Assembly (NCBI GenBank): GCA_965219935.1
Contig: CBDCOU010000003.1
Location: 1,798,001 to 1,862,000 of the forward strand
DNA length: 64,000 nucleotides
DNA from: Bin34 sp965219935
Lineage (GTDB): Bacteria > Chloroflexota > Anaerolineae > Caldilineales > Caldilineaceae
Direction of reading: 5' to 3'
Below, in pieces: positions 8,633-16,503 of the stretch. Below the pieces are notes generated by a model that was not told the origin of the DNA, made no database searches, and saw nothing but the letters and a program-made list of their open reading frames with translations. The first letter of the stretch is position 1, and each line of letters starts with the position of its first letter. A program made the position numbers and the translations under genes.

Positions 8633-10096
8633 ATGAACCTCAACTACAGTGCCATCCTGCCGGAACTGGTGATGGCCGGCGGTGCCATCGTCGTGCTGAT
8701 GGTGGATGCCCTGAGACGCATCGAAAACCACCGCGGCGACGCCGCAAACCGGGGCAGCGGTCTCCTGTTGACCCTGTCCCTGATTGTCGCCGCGGGAGCC
8801 GCCGTCGCGGCCTTCGCGGTGCGCGGGGAGTCCGGTCTCATGTTCCAGGACTCGGCCCGTTCCGACGCACTGAGCTTCGGCATCCGGCTGATCGTGCTGG
8901 CCACCACGATCCTGGTTCTCCTGGTCGGCTCCCGCTACGTGTCGACCTTCACCCGGTACCCGGGCGAGTACTACTCCCTGCTGCTGCTGTCGGCCACGGG
9001 CATGATGGCAATGGGCATCGCCTCGGACCTGATGGTGCTCTTCATTGCCCTGGAGACCTTCTCGCTCAGCCTGATCCTCCTGGCGGGCATGTACCGGCAC
9101 AACCGGTCCAGCACCGAGGCCAGCCTCAAGTACTTCCTGCTGGGAGCCTTCGCCTCCGGGTTCTTCGTGTACGGGTCCGCCCTGATCTACGGCGTCACGG
9201 GGACCGTGTCGTTCGCCGGCATGGGACCGGCCCTGCAGGTGGCGGCCGACGGCGGTCCGGGCGCGGTCCTGCTGTGGGCGGGGATTGCCCTGCTGCTGGT
9301 GGGTTTCGGGTTCAAGTTGAGCCTGGTGCCGTTCCACATGTGGACCCCGGACGTCTATCAGGGAGCCCCCACGTCCGTCACCGCCTTCATGTCGGTCGGT
9401 ACCAAGACCGCGATGTTCGGCGCGCTGGTCCGGATCTTCCTGATGACATTCCCGTACGGGTTCGAGAACTGGACGGGGCCGCTGATTGTCCTGGCCGTGT
9501 TGACGATGACGGTCGGCAACGTCACGGCCCTGTGCCAGACCAGCATCAAGCGCATGTTGGGCTACTCCGGCATCGCGCACGCCGGCTATGTTCTGGCTGG
9601 CCTGGTGCCGGGCACGGAAACGGCCGTAAACAGTGCGCTGTTCTACCTGTTCGCCTATGCCTTCATGAACATCGGTGCCTTCATCATCGTGATGGCGATC
9701 GAGCACAGTGTGGAGACGGACGTGGAGCGAAGCCAGTTGCGCGGCACCGGAGCCGCCATGCCGGTCCTGGCCGGCTTCATGGCGTTGTTCCTGTTCAGCC
9801 TGAGCGGCATTCCGCCCCTGGCCGGCTTCTTCGGCAAGTTCCTGATTTTCCGCTCCATCCTGGACGGAGGTCTGGCCTGGCTGGCCGCGGTCGTGGTCGT
9901 CAACAGCGCGGTCAGCGCCTACTACTACCTGCGCATCGTGGTCACGATGTACTTCCAGCAGAGGCCGCAGGAAGTCCATGCGCCGCAAAGTTCGCCGGCC
10001 ATGCAGGTGGGCATGGTGCTCGCCGGCGTCATGGTCCTGGCCATTGGCGTCTTTCCGGCCTTCTTCATGGGATTGTTGACGGTTCCCGGTCTTTAG
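8633..10096 (+). CDS. nuoN: NADH-quinone oxidoreductase subunit N (NuoN), 487 aa
   Basis: NuoN is the antiporter-like subunit nearest the quinone module. Family features include the MGIASDLMVLFIALETFSLS helix near residue 125, LVPFHMWTPDVYQGAPTSVT near residue 230, and SIKRMLGYSGIAHAGYVLAG near residue 305. It closes the nuo cluster. A 61 bp piece of this gene (9001-9061) recurs almost unchanged at 12655-12715, fused to a copy of the sequence just downstream of the nuoN stop. This marks a past duplication around the restriction-modification insertion. Confidence 0.96.
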   Translation: MNLNYSAILPELVMAGGAIVVLMVDALRRIENHRGDAANRGSGLLLTLSLIVAAGAAVAAFAVRGESGLMFQDSARSDALSFGIRLIVLATTILVLLVGSRYVSTFTRYPGEYYSLLLLSATGMMAMGIASDLMVLFIALETFSLSLILLAGMYRHNRSSTEASLKYFLLGAFASGFFVYGSALIYGVTGTVSFAGMGPALQVAADGGPGAVLLWAGIALLLVGFGFKLSLVPFHMWTPDVYQGAPTSVTAFMSVGTKTAMFGALVRIFLMTFPYGFENWTGPLIVLAVLTMTVGNVTALCQTSIKRMLGYSGIAHAGYVLAGLVPGTETAVNSALFYLFAYAFMNIGAFIIVMAIEHSVETDVERSQLRGTGAAMPVLAGFMALFLFSLSGIPPLAGFFGKFLIFRSILDGGLAWLAAVVVVNSAVSAYYYLRIVVTMYFQQRPQEVHAPQSSPAMQVGMVLAGVMVLAIGVFPAFFMGLLTVPGL

Positions 10097-10097
10097 G

Positions 10098-10160
10098 CCT
10101 TCGTTGCCGACTGCAACAAGGCCGCGGCGGCTTCCACAACCTGGTTTCCGGTTTGCGTTG
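10098..10160 (+). repeat. Left copy of direct repeat flanking the restriction-modification island
   Basis: This 63 bp segment begins immediately after the nuoN stop and recurs at 12711-12773 in the same orientation. By hand alignment 56 of 63 positions match. The two copies bracket the divergent restriction-modification genes. The repeat contains the palindrome CCGCGG in both copies, which is also the known target of the Eco29kI enzyme family; that coincidence is only suggestive in GC-rich DNA. Confidence 0.85.
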
Positions 10161-10186
10161 GGGTTGTGTTGGATGGTGGTGCAACG

Positions 10187-11398
10187 TCAGCCGGATTGAT
10201 TGAGTTCCAGTACCGGTTCCAAAATCTCCTTGGCAAGGAACCGGACCACCGGCACCGCGACGCCGTCGCCGGTCAGGTGGTAGGCCTCGTTGTAGTTGTC
10301 AGGCAGCACATAGCTGTCGGGCAGCCCCATGAGGCGAGCCGTCTCCCGGCTTGACATCAAACGCGATCGCGTTCGTTCTCCTTCCACTTCCAGTACCAAC
10401 TGTCGGCTGGACCCGCCCGTCGGCGTGCGCAGGCAACCTGCGACACCGTCGAAACGGACTTCGGCCCGCAATGCCTTGGCACCGTTGGAGTCGGTGCGTG
10501 TCCGCCTGTACACCGTGCCCACCACACGGCGTTCCAAACGTTGCATCGCCTTCACCTTGGCCCGGTGGCGTTCGTTCATCAGATTCAGCAGTTTGGCGGT
10601 CTCGTCCGGATGGTGCCAGGAGACACTGGTTGGAGACTCCTCGATGAGATCAGCAAGTTGCGTGGAACGGATGGGCGGCACCGGCAACTTCCACCAGATC
10701 CATTCCTGGCGGAGCCTCTCGGGTAACCGTCGAAACGCCTTGACCAAGGAACCGGTATGGAAGATGCTCCGTTGTCCGGCCCCAGCCAGCATCCTCGGGA
10801 CCTGCACTTGCCGACAGATCCCGATCACAAACAGGCGCGGCCTCGACTGGGGCAGAAACACGGCGGCATCGACCACCACAGCACCAAACCGATAGCCCCC
10901 TTCAGACATGGCATCGCAAATGCTGATGAAATCCTGACCGTCGTGGGACGTCAGCGCACCACAAACGTTTTCCAGGACAACCATGGTCGGCGCACGGTCC
11001 TGCTCCCTCAGCTTCAGCATCAGATTCCAGAAGGGCCAGAACGTGCCGGAGCGATCGCCGTCCAACCCGTCACCCCTTCCTGCCAAGGACAGATCCTGGC
11101 AAGGAAACGACGCCCAAGCCATGTCTGAGGCACCCGGGAGCTGTTCCGGAGTCACGTCACGGATGTCCTGGCACACCGGTTCCCGATGCCAGTTGCACCG
11201 GTAACTGCTCGCCTTTTGACGGCTGAAGTCATTGACAAACAGCGAAGTCCAGTTGCGACCAAGGCCAGCCCTAACCATCCCGGCCCCGGCAAAGAACTCA
11301 TAGAAAGTCCCGGCAGGGGGAGGATTCACAGGTGTGGCCGTGGGTTGCACGGGCGGGAGGGGCAGTTCCAGTTGCCCGGCAATCGAATGAGGTGGCAT
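10187..11398 (-). CDS. DNA (cytosine-5-)-methyltransferase, type II R-M modification subunit, 403 aa
   Basis: This enzyme transfers a methyl group from S-adenosylmethionine to C5 of cytosine in a short DNA target. The family motifs are in order: motif I EFFAGAG (residues 34-40), the catalytic Pro-Cys-Gln in SFPCQDLS (Cys100), motif VI ENV (143-145), motif VIII QSRPRLF (184-190), RTPTGGSSRQ after the target-recognition region, and motif X GDGVAVPVVRFL near the C-terminus. GAAGG lies at ribosome-binding distance before the ATG. It is divergent from the GIY-YIG endonuclease gene, so it probably protects host DNA from that enzyme. The gene ends only 90 bp from nuoN and runs against it, as expected for an insertion. 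Confidence 0.92.
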   Translation of the reverse strand: MPPHSIAGQLELPLPPVQPTATPVNPPPAGTFYEFFAGAGMVRAGLGRNWTSLFVNDFSRQKASSYRCNWHREPVCQDIRDVTPEQLPGASDMAWASFPCQDLSLAGRGDGLDGDRSGTFWPFWNLMLKLREQDRAPTMVVLENVCGALTSHDGQDFISICDAMSEGGYRFGAVVVDAAVFLPQSRPRLFVIGICRQVQVPRMLAGAGQRSIFHTGSLVKAFRRLPERLRQEWIWWKLPVPPIRSTQLADLIEESPTSVSWHHPDETAKLLNLMNERHRAKVKAMQRLERRVVGTVYRRTRTDSNGAKALRAEVRFDGVAGCLRTPTGGSSRQLVLEVEGERTRSRLMSSRETARLMGLPDSYVLPDNYNEAYHLTGDGVAVPVVRFLAKEILEPVLELNQSG

Positions 11399-11797
11399 AT
11401 CGAACCTTCAGACGCGGACCGCTACCGTTGGAGTCTCCTATAGACTATACATCCGGATCGACTCGTGACGCTCACGCCCCGCGTGAATTGGAGCAGTTGC
11501 AAAGCACCACCGTTCAGAAGGATGCCTGCAACCCGAACAACACCGTCCACCCCATGGCCATGTCCGTTCACCGCATTCAGGGTACACCTCGAGTAACCAT
11601 GGCAGTTCCCCCCCAGCGGCTTGTCCTGTGCAGTGTCGCGTCCCGGACGGCGGCAAATCCAACCAAACGGCTGGGGACGATCCCGGAACGTTCAATCTCG
11701 TGGCAGTCCAGCCACTGGACACAGCCGGATTCATTCTGCGGTTTCGTCCAACTCCGTACACAACTTGGTTGACTTCAGTTCATTTCCATCCGACCAA
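11399..11797. promoter_or_regulatory. Divergent intergenic region of the restriction-modification pair
   Basis: This is about 400 bp without a supported gene, between the divergent methyltransferase (-) and endonuclease (+). Near the methyltransferase start, 11432-11446 is an inverted repeat AGTCT-N5-AGACT, overlapping the odd palindrome TATAGACTATA (11439-11449). These could be an operator or part of the methyltransferase promoter. No small controller (C) protein gene is evident. No clear ribosome-binding site precedes the endonuclease ATG. Confidence 0.4.
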
Positions 11798-12469
11798 ATG
11801 ATGACACCGGCAGTGCAGACCGAAGTAAGGGCACTGTACGAAGGGGTGGCCCGAATTTTGAACACACAGTGCGCCAACGGGCTGGTGGTCGGGAACTGTC
11901 GATGCGGCGTATACCTCTTCTACGACTACGATGGCGAACCCATCTACGTGGGCAAGACTTGGGAAAGCCTGCGAACAAGGATCCGAAGGCACTTGACCAA
12001 CCAGCGAACTGACGCTGTTGCAATGCATGTACTGGATCCCTTCGAAGTAGCGGAGATCGAAATGTGGCCATTCTGGAATCTATCGGATTTGAAAGACAAA
12101 ATTTCAAAAGAAGACAAGGAATTACTATCACGAGCAGAATTCACGGTATACCAAATGGCGCTTGAACAATCGACGTTCGGTGCAACGTTGAATGAAGGCA
12201 ACATTCCGTCCAAGGACGTAATCGAGATGCCACCCTCGATCAGGGAGTTTATTCTCGCACCTGAACTGCGCTCGGTCAGGAAACACCCTGATCTCAGGAT
12301 AGCGCGCCGAGCCCAGACATTCGCGGAGCTAGCACGAGTGATAAGCGAACGACAGGTGAAAGTGAATTTGCGCACAACGCTTCTCGTGCAAGCGCAACGC
12401 TTGGAATACCTAGCACGTTCCCGATTGGATGAAGTCCAAGGCAATTCCAACCAGTCAGACGGTTTGTAA
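11798..12469 (+). CDS. GIY-YIG restriction endonuclease, Eco29kI-like, 223 aa
   Basis: The protein carries the GIY-YIG nuclease core: GVY at 37-39, YVG at 50-52 after a short loop, an arginine-rich helix LRTRIRRHL (58-66) holding the catalytic Arg, Glu114 in the RAEFTVYQMA helix, and Asn132 in ATLNEGN. This arrangement and the ~220 aa length match the Eco29kI-type restriction enzymes, which cut CCGCGG. The adjacent C5 methyltransferase supports a type II system. Target specificity cannot be read from sequence. The start is uncertain: ATG at 11798 is followed by a second ATG at 11801, and the frame is open further upstream. The gene is visibly richer in A and T than its neighbours, consistent with transfer. 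Confidence 0.72.
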   Translation: MMTPAVQTEVRALYEGVARILNTQCANGLVVGNCRCGVYLFYDYDGEPIYVGKTWESLRTRIRRHLTNQRTDAVAMHVLDPFEVAEIEMWPFWNLSDLKDKISKEDKELLSRAEFTVYQMALEQSTFGATLNEGNIPSKDVIEMPPSIREFILAPELRSVRKHPDLRIARRAQTFAELARVISERQVKVNLRTTLLVQAQRLEYLARSRLDEVQGNSNQSDGL

Positions 12470-12654
12470 ATCCTGTGGTGACTGTGACAAGAAGGCCGCA
12501 CTACTGGCCTTGTCTGCGCTACAACTGGACGGGGGATGCCGATCGTCTGCAGGGCCGAATTGGTTCAAGACCCCTGTGCCCCGCTGTCACTCAATGGTAA
12601 GGGAATCCGTTGACGACGTGTCGTTTGCACTTGGGCGGATGCCGGCATCACAAA

Positions 12655-12773
12655 CATGATGGCGATGGGCATCGCCTCGGACCTGATGGTGCTCTTCATT
12701 GCCCTGGAGACCTTCGTTGCCGACGGCAACTAGGCCGCGGCGGCATCTGCAACCTGGTTGTCGGTTTGCGTTG
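12655..12773 (+). repeat. Right flank repeat: nuoN internal fragment fused to nuoN-downstream sequence
   Basis: Bases 12655-12715 match the interior of nuoN (9001-9061) at 60 of 61 positions. They run, through the shared bases CCTTC, straight into a copy of the sequence lying just downstream of nuoN (12711-12773 versus 10098-10160, 56 of 63 matches). The intervening ~1.04 kb of nuoN is missing. This is what a duplicated nuoN 3' region would look like after a deletion at the CCTTC microhomology. It encodes no complete protein. Confidence 0.85.
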
Positions 12774-13085
12774 AACGCCGGTTGCGCGTGCGCTTGACCC
12801 CGGCCCCGGCCGGCGACGCGCCCCAAGCCGAGCCACTGCTGGCGGACTGGGCCTACGACGCCAACGACCTGCGCCGCTTCATTGTCGCACAGGAAGGCGA
12901 TCGGTGATTCCGGCTCGGTACCGTGCGGTGGTGCCGAGCGACCACGGCCAGGAGCTGTACCGGAAGCGCAACATCGTGGAACGGGGCATCGGCTGGCCCA
13001 AGCAGTGCCCCCGCTGGGCCACGCGCTTCGAGAAGACTGCCTCCAGTGACCACCAGATGTCCCTCCATCATCCCAACCGGTCCGA
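12774..13085 (+). pseudogene. Decayed IS5/IS4-type DDE transposase, C-terminal relic
   Basis: Starting right after the nuoN-derived repeat, one frame reads PLLADWAYDANDLRRFIVAQ and stops at 12905. The shifted frame from 12904 continues with IPARYRAVVPSDHGQELYRK and then RNIVERGIGWPKQCPRWATR. Together these resemble the end of IS5-family transposases: the aspartate segment (AD.AYDA..LR), the IPAR turn, and the catalytic Glu in the Y-x2-RN-x-VER motif. The N-terminal half is absent and one frameshift is needed, so the gene is dead. I could not find clear terminal inverted repeats. Confidence 0.65.
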
Positions 13086-13315
13086 TCAACGCAGGACATC
13101 GCTCAAGGTCCGTTCCAGACTCGTAACACGACACATTCCGATCCCGGCTCGCTTCCGCTCCAACACGTCATACCACTGCATTCCGGCAAGTCAACCCAGG
13201 CCACAGGTATCCACGATTGGTGCTCGAAGCTTGGTGCGGTCCAGTACAGCTTCCGGCCCACAACAGTCGGAAGTTACCGTAGAATGACATCCTCACAAGC
13301 AAGGGGAAGCGGAAC

Positions 13316-14437
13316 ATGGCTGCGGTTGCGATGCCACCGCAAACACGGGGTGCCGCGGTGGAGCACGAACAGGGCCAACCAGACGCGCGGGCCTTGGCCG
13401 TGGCGCGGGCGCTTCAAGATCACCTACCGGAGACGCATCAGGTAATTCTCTTCGGCAGCCGCGCCACGGGCTTCTGGAGACCGCGGTCGGACATTGATTT
13501 GGCGGTGCTGGGCGCGTCTTCCGACATGCAAACAATCTGCACCCTGGGGGAGCAGGCCCGCAAGGAAGCCGAGTTCGTATATGGCAGTTCGCCTCCAATC
13601 CAAATCACACCTCTGCCATGGATGGAGTTTGAGGAGTTCCGCACATCTTTCCCCCACGTTGCAGGCCAAGTACAGCTTCTGGGTCTCACAACCAAAGGAG
13701 AGCATCTCCCTCCCATGCTACAAGACAACCCTTGGCCAGGCGTGCAGAGCCTGCTGCAAGCGTCACAGAGACACATGGAAGTTGCGATCTCCCATGTGGG
13801 CGACAACCGTCTGCACTTTGCTCTGTTCCACGCACTCTCGGCTATGGAAACGGCCGTCAAGGCCACCTTGGGAGCCCACAGCATCCGATTCGATCACCAC
13901 CATGCTCTGAATGAGTTCGTGACGGATTTGCCTCAAGATCTTCAAACATGGTTGGACGGCAAGATGACATCCGTTCAAAGAGATGCGTTGGTCAAGTTCC
14001 GCAACCCATCCCTGTACGGTGGGATTGACCTGGTTTGGCCCCCCGATCCTCCTGAAGCGATCATCGTCACAGCCCAACAGGTTTGTGGACGGTTGGCTGA
14101 TCACATCCTTGAGTACCTGGACAAAACCCCGGGTGATGTCAAGTATGAACACTGGCTGAAGGACGAACCCTTCGGCGGGGTGGAATCCACCCCTCTGCCT
14201 CCTCTCCCACACCTGACGGAGGCAGATCAGGTGACGATAGGAGTCCTCCGCACATTCCTGGACGGGTTGGTGCCTTCAGACGATTTGGAACAAATCGCAA
14301 ACACGTGGCAGGAAAACGGCCCGCCGCCTGATGCCTTGATTCGCATCAGGAACGTCCAGACAAACCCGAGTGAATGGCGAAGTTGGCTTTCCCTGTCTGA
14401 AACCGACAGCAACTCCGACACCCTCCCCCCGCGTTGA
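13316..14437 (+). CDS. Nucleotidyltransferase-HEPN fusion protein (MNT-HEPN), 373 aa
   Basis: The N-terminal domain has the minimal nucleotidyltransferase signature GSRATGFWRPRSDIDLAV (residues 47-64), with the metal-binding DxD at Asp59 and Asp61. Residues about 140-275 are alpha-helical and look like a HEPN domain: ALFHALSAMETAVKATLG, then HHALNEFVTDLP, and KFRNPSLYGG in the place of the usual R-x3-Y ending. In many bacteria MNT and HEPN are separate genes forming a type VII-like toxin-antitoxin pair, in which MNT AMPylates HEPN; here both are in one chain. The C-terminal ~100 residues are unassigned. A strong AGGGGAAG ribosome-binding site precedes the ATG. Whether it is a defence protein, a toxin or a housekeeping enzyme is inference. 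Confidence 0.7.
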   Translation: MAAVAMPPQTRGAAVEHEQGQPDARALAVARALQDHLPETHQVILFGSRATGFWRPRSDIDLAVLGASSDMQTICTLGEQARKEAEFVYGSSPPIQITPLPWMEFEEFRTSFPHVAGQVQLLGLTTKGEHLPPMLQDNPWPGVQSLLQASQRHMEVAISHVGDNRLHFALFHALSAMETAVKATLGAHSIRFDHHHALNEFVTDLPQDLQTWLDGKMTSVQRDALVKFRNPSLYGGIDLVWPPDPPEAIIVTAQQVCGRLADHILEYLDKTPGDVKYEHWLKDEPFGGVESTPLPPLPHLTEADQVTIGVLRTFLDGLVPSDDLEQIANTWQENGPPPDALIRIRNVQTNPSEWRSWLSLSETDSNSDTLPPR

Positions 14438-14762
14438 GAGCCGAATCCGCCACCGGACACCTAATCGTGCCGGAACGGATACAGGCAGTTTGACGAATCC
14501 CAACCGGCCCCACTTGCCTTATCGGTGACTGCCCGGGGGCATCACCCAATTCCAACGCGCGGCCGGAACATTGCGAGTATGCCCGGAATCGAACTGTCCA
14601 CGTCCGGCCGCGACCTTGGTTCCATCAGCCACGCGCCGTACCACGCGCCGTACGACAATGCAACCGTGTCCGAGCCGCACACGAAGTCAGGATTCGGGAA
14701 TTCCATGGACCGTGACCAAGTTGCCGACGCACCGTTCGTATCTGGACGGATACTGGACCAAC
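14438..14762. other. Intergenic stretch, no gene seen
   Basis: This lies between the MNT-HEPN gene and the selenoprotein terminator. I see no convincing coding frame. It contains a tandem duplicate of the 12-mer CCACGCGCCGTA at 14629-14652 and nothing else that I can interpret. Confidence 0.5.
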
Positions 14763-14812
14763 AAAAAAGCCGCAGCCGGGAAATGGTGCGTAACCATCCT
14801 CCCGACTGCGGC
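14763..14812 (-). terminator. Rho-independent terminator of the SelW-like gene
   Basis: On the minus strand the outer stem pairs GCCGCAGTCGGGA with TCCCGGCTGCGGC (one wobble), an inner ATGGT/ACCAT stem closes the loop, and six T residues follow directly. It begins 26 bp after the stop codon of the SelW-like gene, which makes that gene a separately terminated transcript. Confidence 0.85.
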
Positions 14813-14838
14813 CCTCAAGCCATATACGGTATTGCCTG

Positions 14839-15120
14839 TCAGGCAACGGCCTCCATGGACTTCGGCACCATGCCGGTGGCCTCGGCAACGAGCCTCACGA
14901 GCTCGCCTTCCTCGGCGTGGCGGCCTGTCTCGGCCTTGGAGTAGATCAGATCGTCGTCCACCACAACTTCAAACCGGCCGCCTCCGGAGGCGATCAGCTT
15001 CATGGACTCAATCCCAGACTTGAACTCGGTGAAGAGGTCTTCTGCCGCACGGGCAGCCATGGGTGAGTAGTTTCATTGCAGGCAAAATTCGATCGATACC
15101 TTGACAGCTCTGTCGCTCAT
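14839..15120 (-). CDS. SelW-like (Rdx family) selenoprotein with in-frame UGA as selenocysteine, 93 aa
   Basis: Reading from the ATG at 15120, the frame is MSDRAVKVSIEFCLQ, then TGA at 15075-15073, then NYSPMAARAAEDLF and on to a stop at 14839. Taking the TGA as selenocysteine gives Cys13-Leu-Gln-Sec16. This is the CxxU redox motif at exactly the place of CxxC/CxxU in the SelT/SelW/SelH (Rdx) family, after a first beta strand. It is followed by the family helix, the GGGRFEVVVDDDLIYSK strand pair and a closing helix. Starting instead at the downstream ATG (15060) would delete the first strand and the active site. GGGAG lies 7 bp before the chosen ATG, and a SECIS-like hairpin follows the UGA. 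The role is probably a thioredoxin-like redox protein. The selenocysteine machinery (selA, selB, selC, selD) is not in the window. Confidence 0.82.
15042..15056 (-). promoter_or_regulatory. Candidate bacterial SECIS hairpin
   Basis: In the mRNA of the SelW-like gene, a 5 bp stem CUGCC/GGCAG with loop CGUGC starts 17 nt after the UGA. The loop carries adjacent G and U, 23-24 nt downstream of the UGA. Known bacterial SECIS elements place a G(U) in the apical loop roughly 16-37 nt after the UGA, inside the coding region, so position and loop fit. The stem is short, so this is a candidate only. Confidence 0.55.
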
Positions 15121-15356
15121 GACAGTTCTCCCGGATGGTGAACCAACTGCCCCATAGGTTACCGGCAAACCGTCTTCTTGGCAAACCCGGTTTGTGCCGG
15201 GCATCGGCAAAGGTTGCTTGGTGCCGGGTGATACGGGCGGCAACTTCCGTGATCATGCCCTTCCATCCGGAACCGGAAACAACGGACTTCCCCCGAGGTG
15301 GCCGGACATGCAGCAACGGATCCTGGCTGACTACCGGACCATCTTGGTTGCCTTTG

Positions 15357-16499
15357 TCAGAACGTATCAACCCGCACGCTGCGCCGCAGGTTGACGCTTT
15401 GCGTCAGGCCGATGGCGAACATGGTCGAAACCAGGCTGCTGCCCCCGGAACTCACCAGCGGCAGGGTCATGCCGGTGACGGGCATGAGCCGGATGTTCAT
15501 GCCGACATTGACGAACATCTGGAACAGAATCAACGCCGCCACACCCCCCACCAGCAACCGCCCGAATGAATCCTCGGCCAACTCCATGGTGCGCACCAGC
15601 CGCCACAGCAGGAACCCGAACACCAACAGCAGGGCGCAGCTGCCGACAAACCCGAATTCCTCCGCCACCACGCTGAAGATGAAGTCCGTGTGGCGCACCC
15701 GCAGGTAGAACAGTTGGCTCTGGGTTCCCTCCAGCCAGCCCCTGCCGAACAGGCCGCCGTTACCCACGCTGATGAGGGCCTGGGTGACGTTGAAGACCGC
15801 TTCCCTGTTGGCATCCGGGGCGAGAAACATGTTGATGCGGTCAATCATGTAGTCCTGCAAGGTTCCGTAGGCCAGGAATAGAATCGCCAGGGCCAGACTG
15901 GACAAAACCAGGAAGTGGGCGGCCGTGACTCCGGAGATCAGGATCATGGCGCCAATGATGAACAGCATGGTCACGACCATGCCCAGATCGGGCTGCCGAT
16001 AGACCAGCAGCAGAGGCGGGACCAACGCTCCCAAGGCCAGGAACAGGACGCTGAGACGCTTTTCCTCGGAGTAGTAGCGACTGAGGTACCAGGCCACCGC
16101 CACAATCAATACGAATTTGCCGGCCTCCGTTGGCTGGACCACCGTATTGCCCACGCTGAGCCATCGCACCGCCAGGTTCTGCTCCGTTCCGAACAACTCC
16201 ACCAGCACGAGCACGCCCAGCAAAAAGCAGTAGCCGGGCCATCCGGCCAGCCGCAGGAGCCGGTAGTCGAGCAGTGCACCCATGAAAAATGCCACAATGC
16301 CAATCACAAGAAAGGCGATTTGCGCCGTCCAGCGATTCTGGATCACCGGGTCGACAACGCCGCGGGTGGCACTGAAAATCATGGCAATCCCGAAGATGGC
16401 CAAAGCCAGGGACGCGGCCAACAGCCACCAGTCGAAGTGAACCAGCGCCAGTCCGCGCCGGGACACACCCGCGGTTCGGGACGCACTCGTGAACAGCAT
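15357..16499 (-). CDS. rodA: Rod shape-determining protein RodA, SEDS glycosyltransferase, 380 aa
   Basis: RodA is a peptidoglycan polymerase of the SEDS family that works with the class B penicillin-binding protein PBP2 in cell elongation. It is a multi-pass membrane protein of about ten helices. Family segments include IVAVAWYLSRYYSEEKRLSV with its loop, YRQPDLGMVVTMLFIIGAMI, the large extracytoplasmic loop with GGLFGRGWLEGTQSQLFYLR, and the end GGSSLVSTMFAIGLTQSVNL. I chose the ATG at 16499, 4 bp after the mrdA stop. The frame is open further upstream inside mrdA but has no family homology there. It is the last gene of the mreB-C-D-mrdA-rodA operon. Confidence 0.94.
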   Translation of the reverse strand: MLFTSASRTAGVSRRGLALVHFDWWLLAASLALAIFGIAMIFSATRGVVDPVIQNRWTAQIAFLVIGIVAFFMGALLDYRLLRLAGWPGYCFLLGVLVLVELFGTEQNLAVRWLSVGNTVVQPTEAGKFVLIVAVAWYLSRYYSEEKRLSVLFLALGALVPPLLLVYRQPDLGMVVTMLFIIGAMILISGVTAAHFLVLSSLALAILFLAYGTLQDYMIDRINMFLAPDANREAVFNVTQALISVGNGGLFGRGWLEGTQSQLFYLRVRHTDFIFSVVAEEFGFVGSCALLLVFGFLLWRLVRTMELAEDSFGRLLVGGVAALILFQMFVNVGMNIRLMPVTGMTLPLVSSGGSSLVSTMFAIGLTQSVNLRRSVRVDTF

Positions 16500-16503
16500 G
16501 GCC

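Noticed and set aside
8285..9988. Long minus-strand open frame (567 aa) opposite nuoM and nuoN
   Set aside because: Composition is dominated by His, Gln, Asp and Gly, typical of antisense of a hydrophobic membrane-protein gene. The plus strand holds clear nuoM and nuoN.
14629..14652. Tandem 12-mer CCACGCGCCGTA as the start of a CRISPR or repeat array
   Set aside because: Only two units without spacers, and no cas genes. I saw no CRISPR array anywhere in the window.
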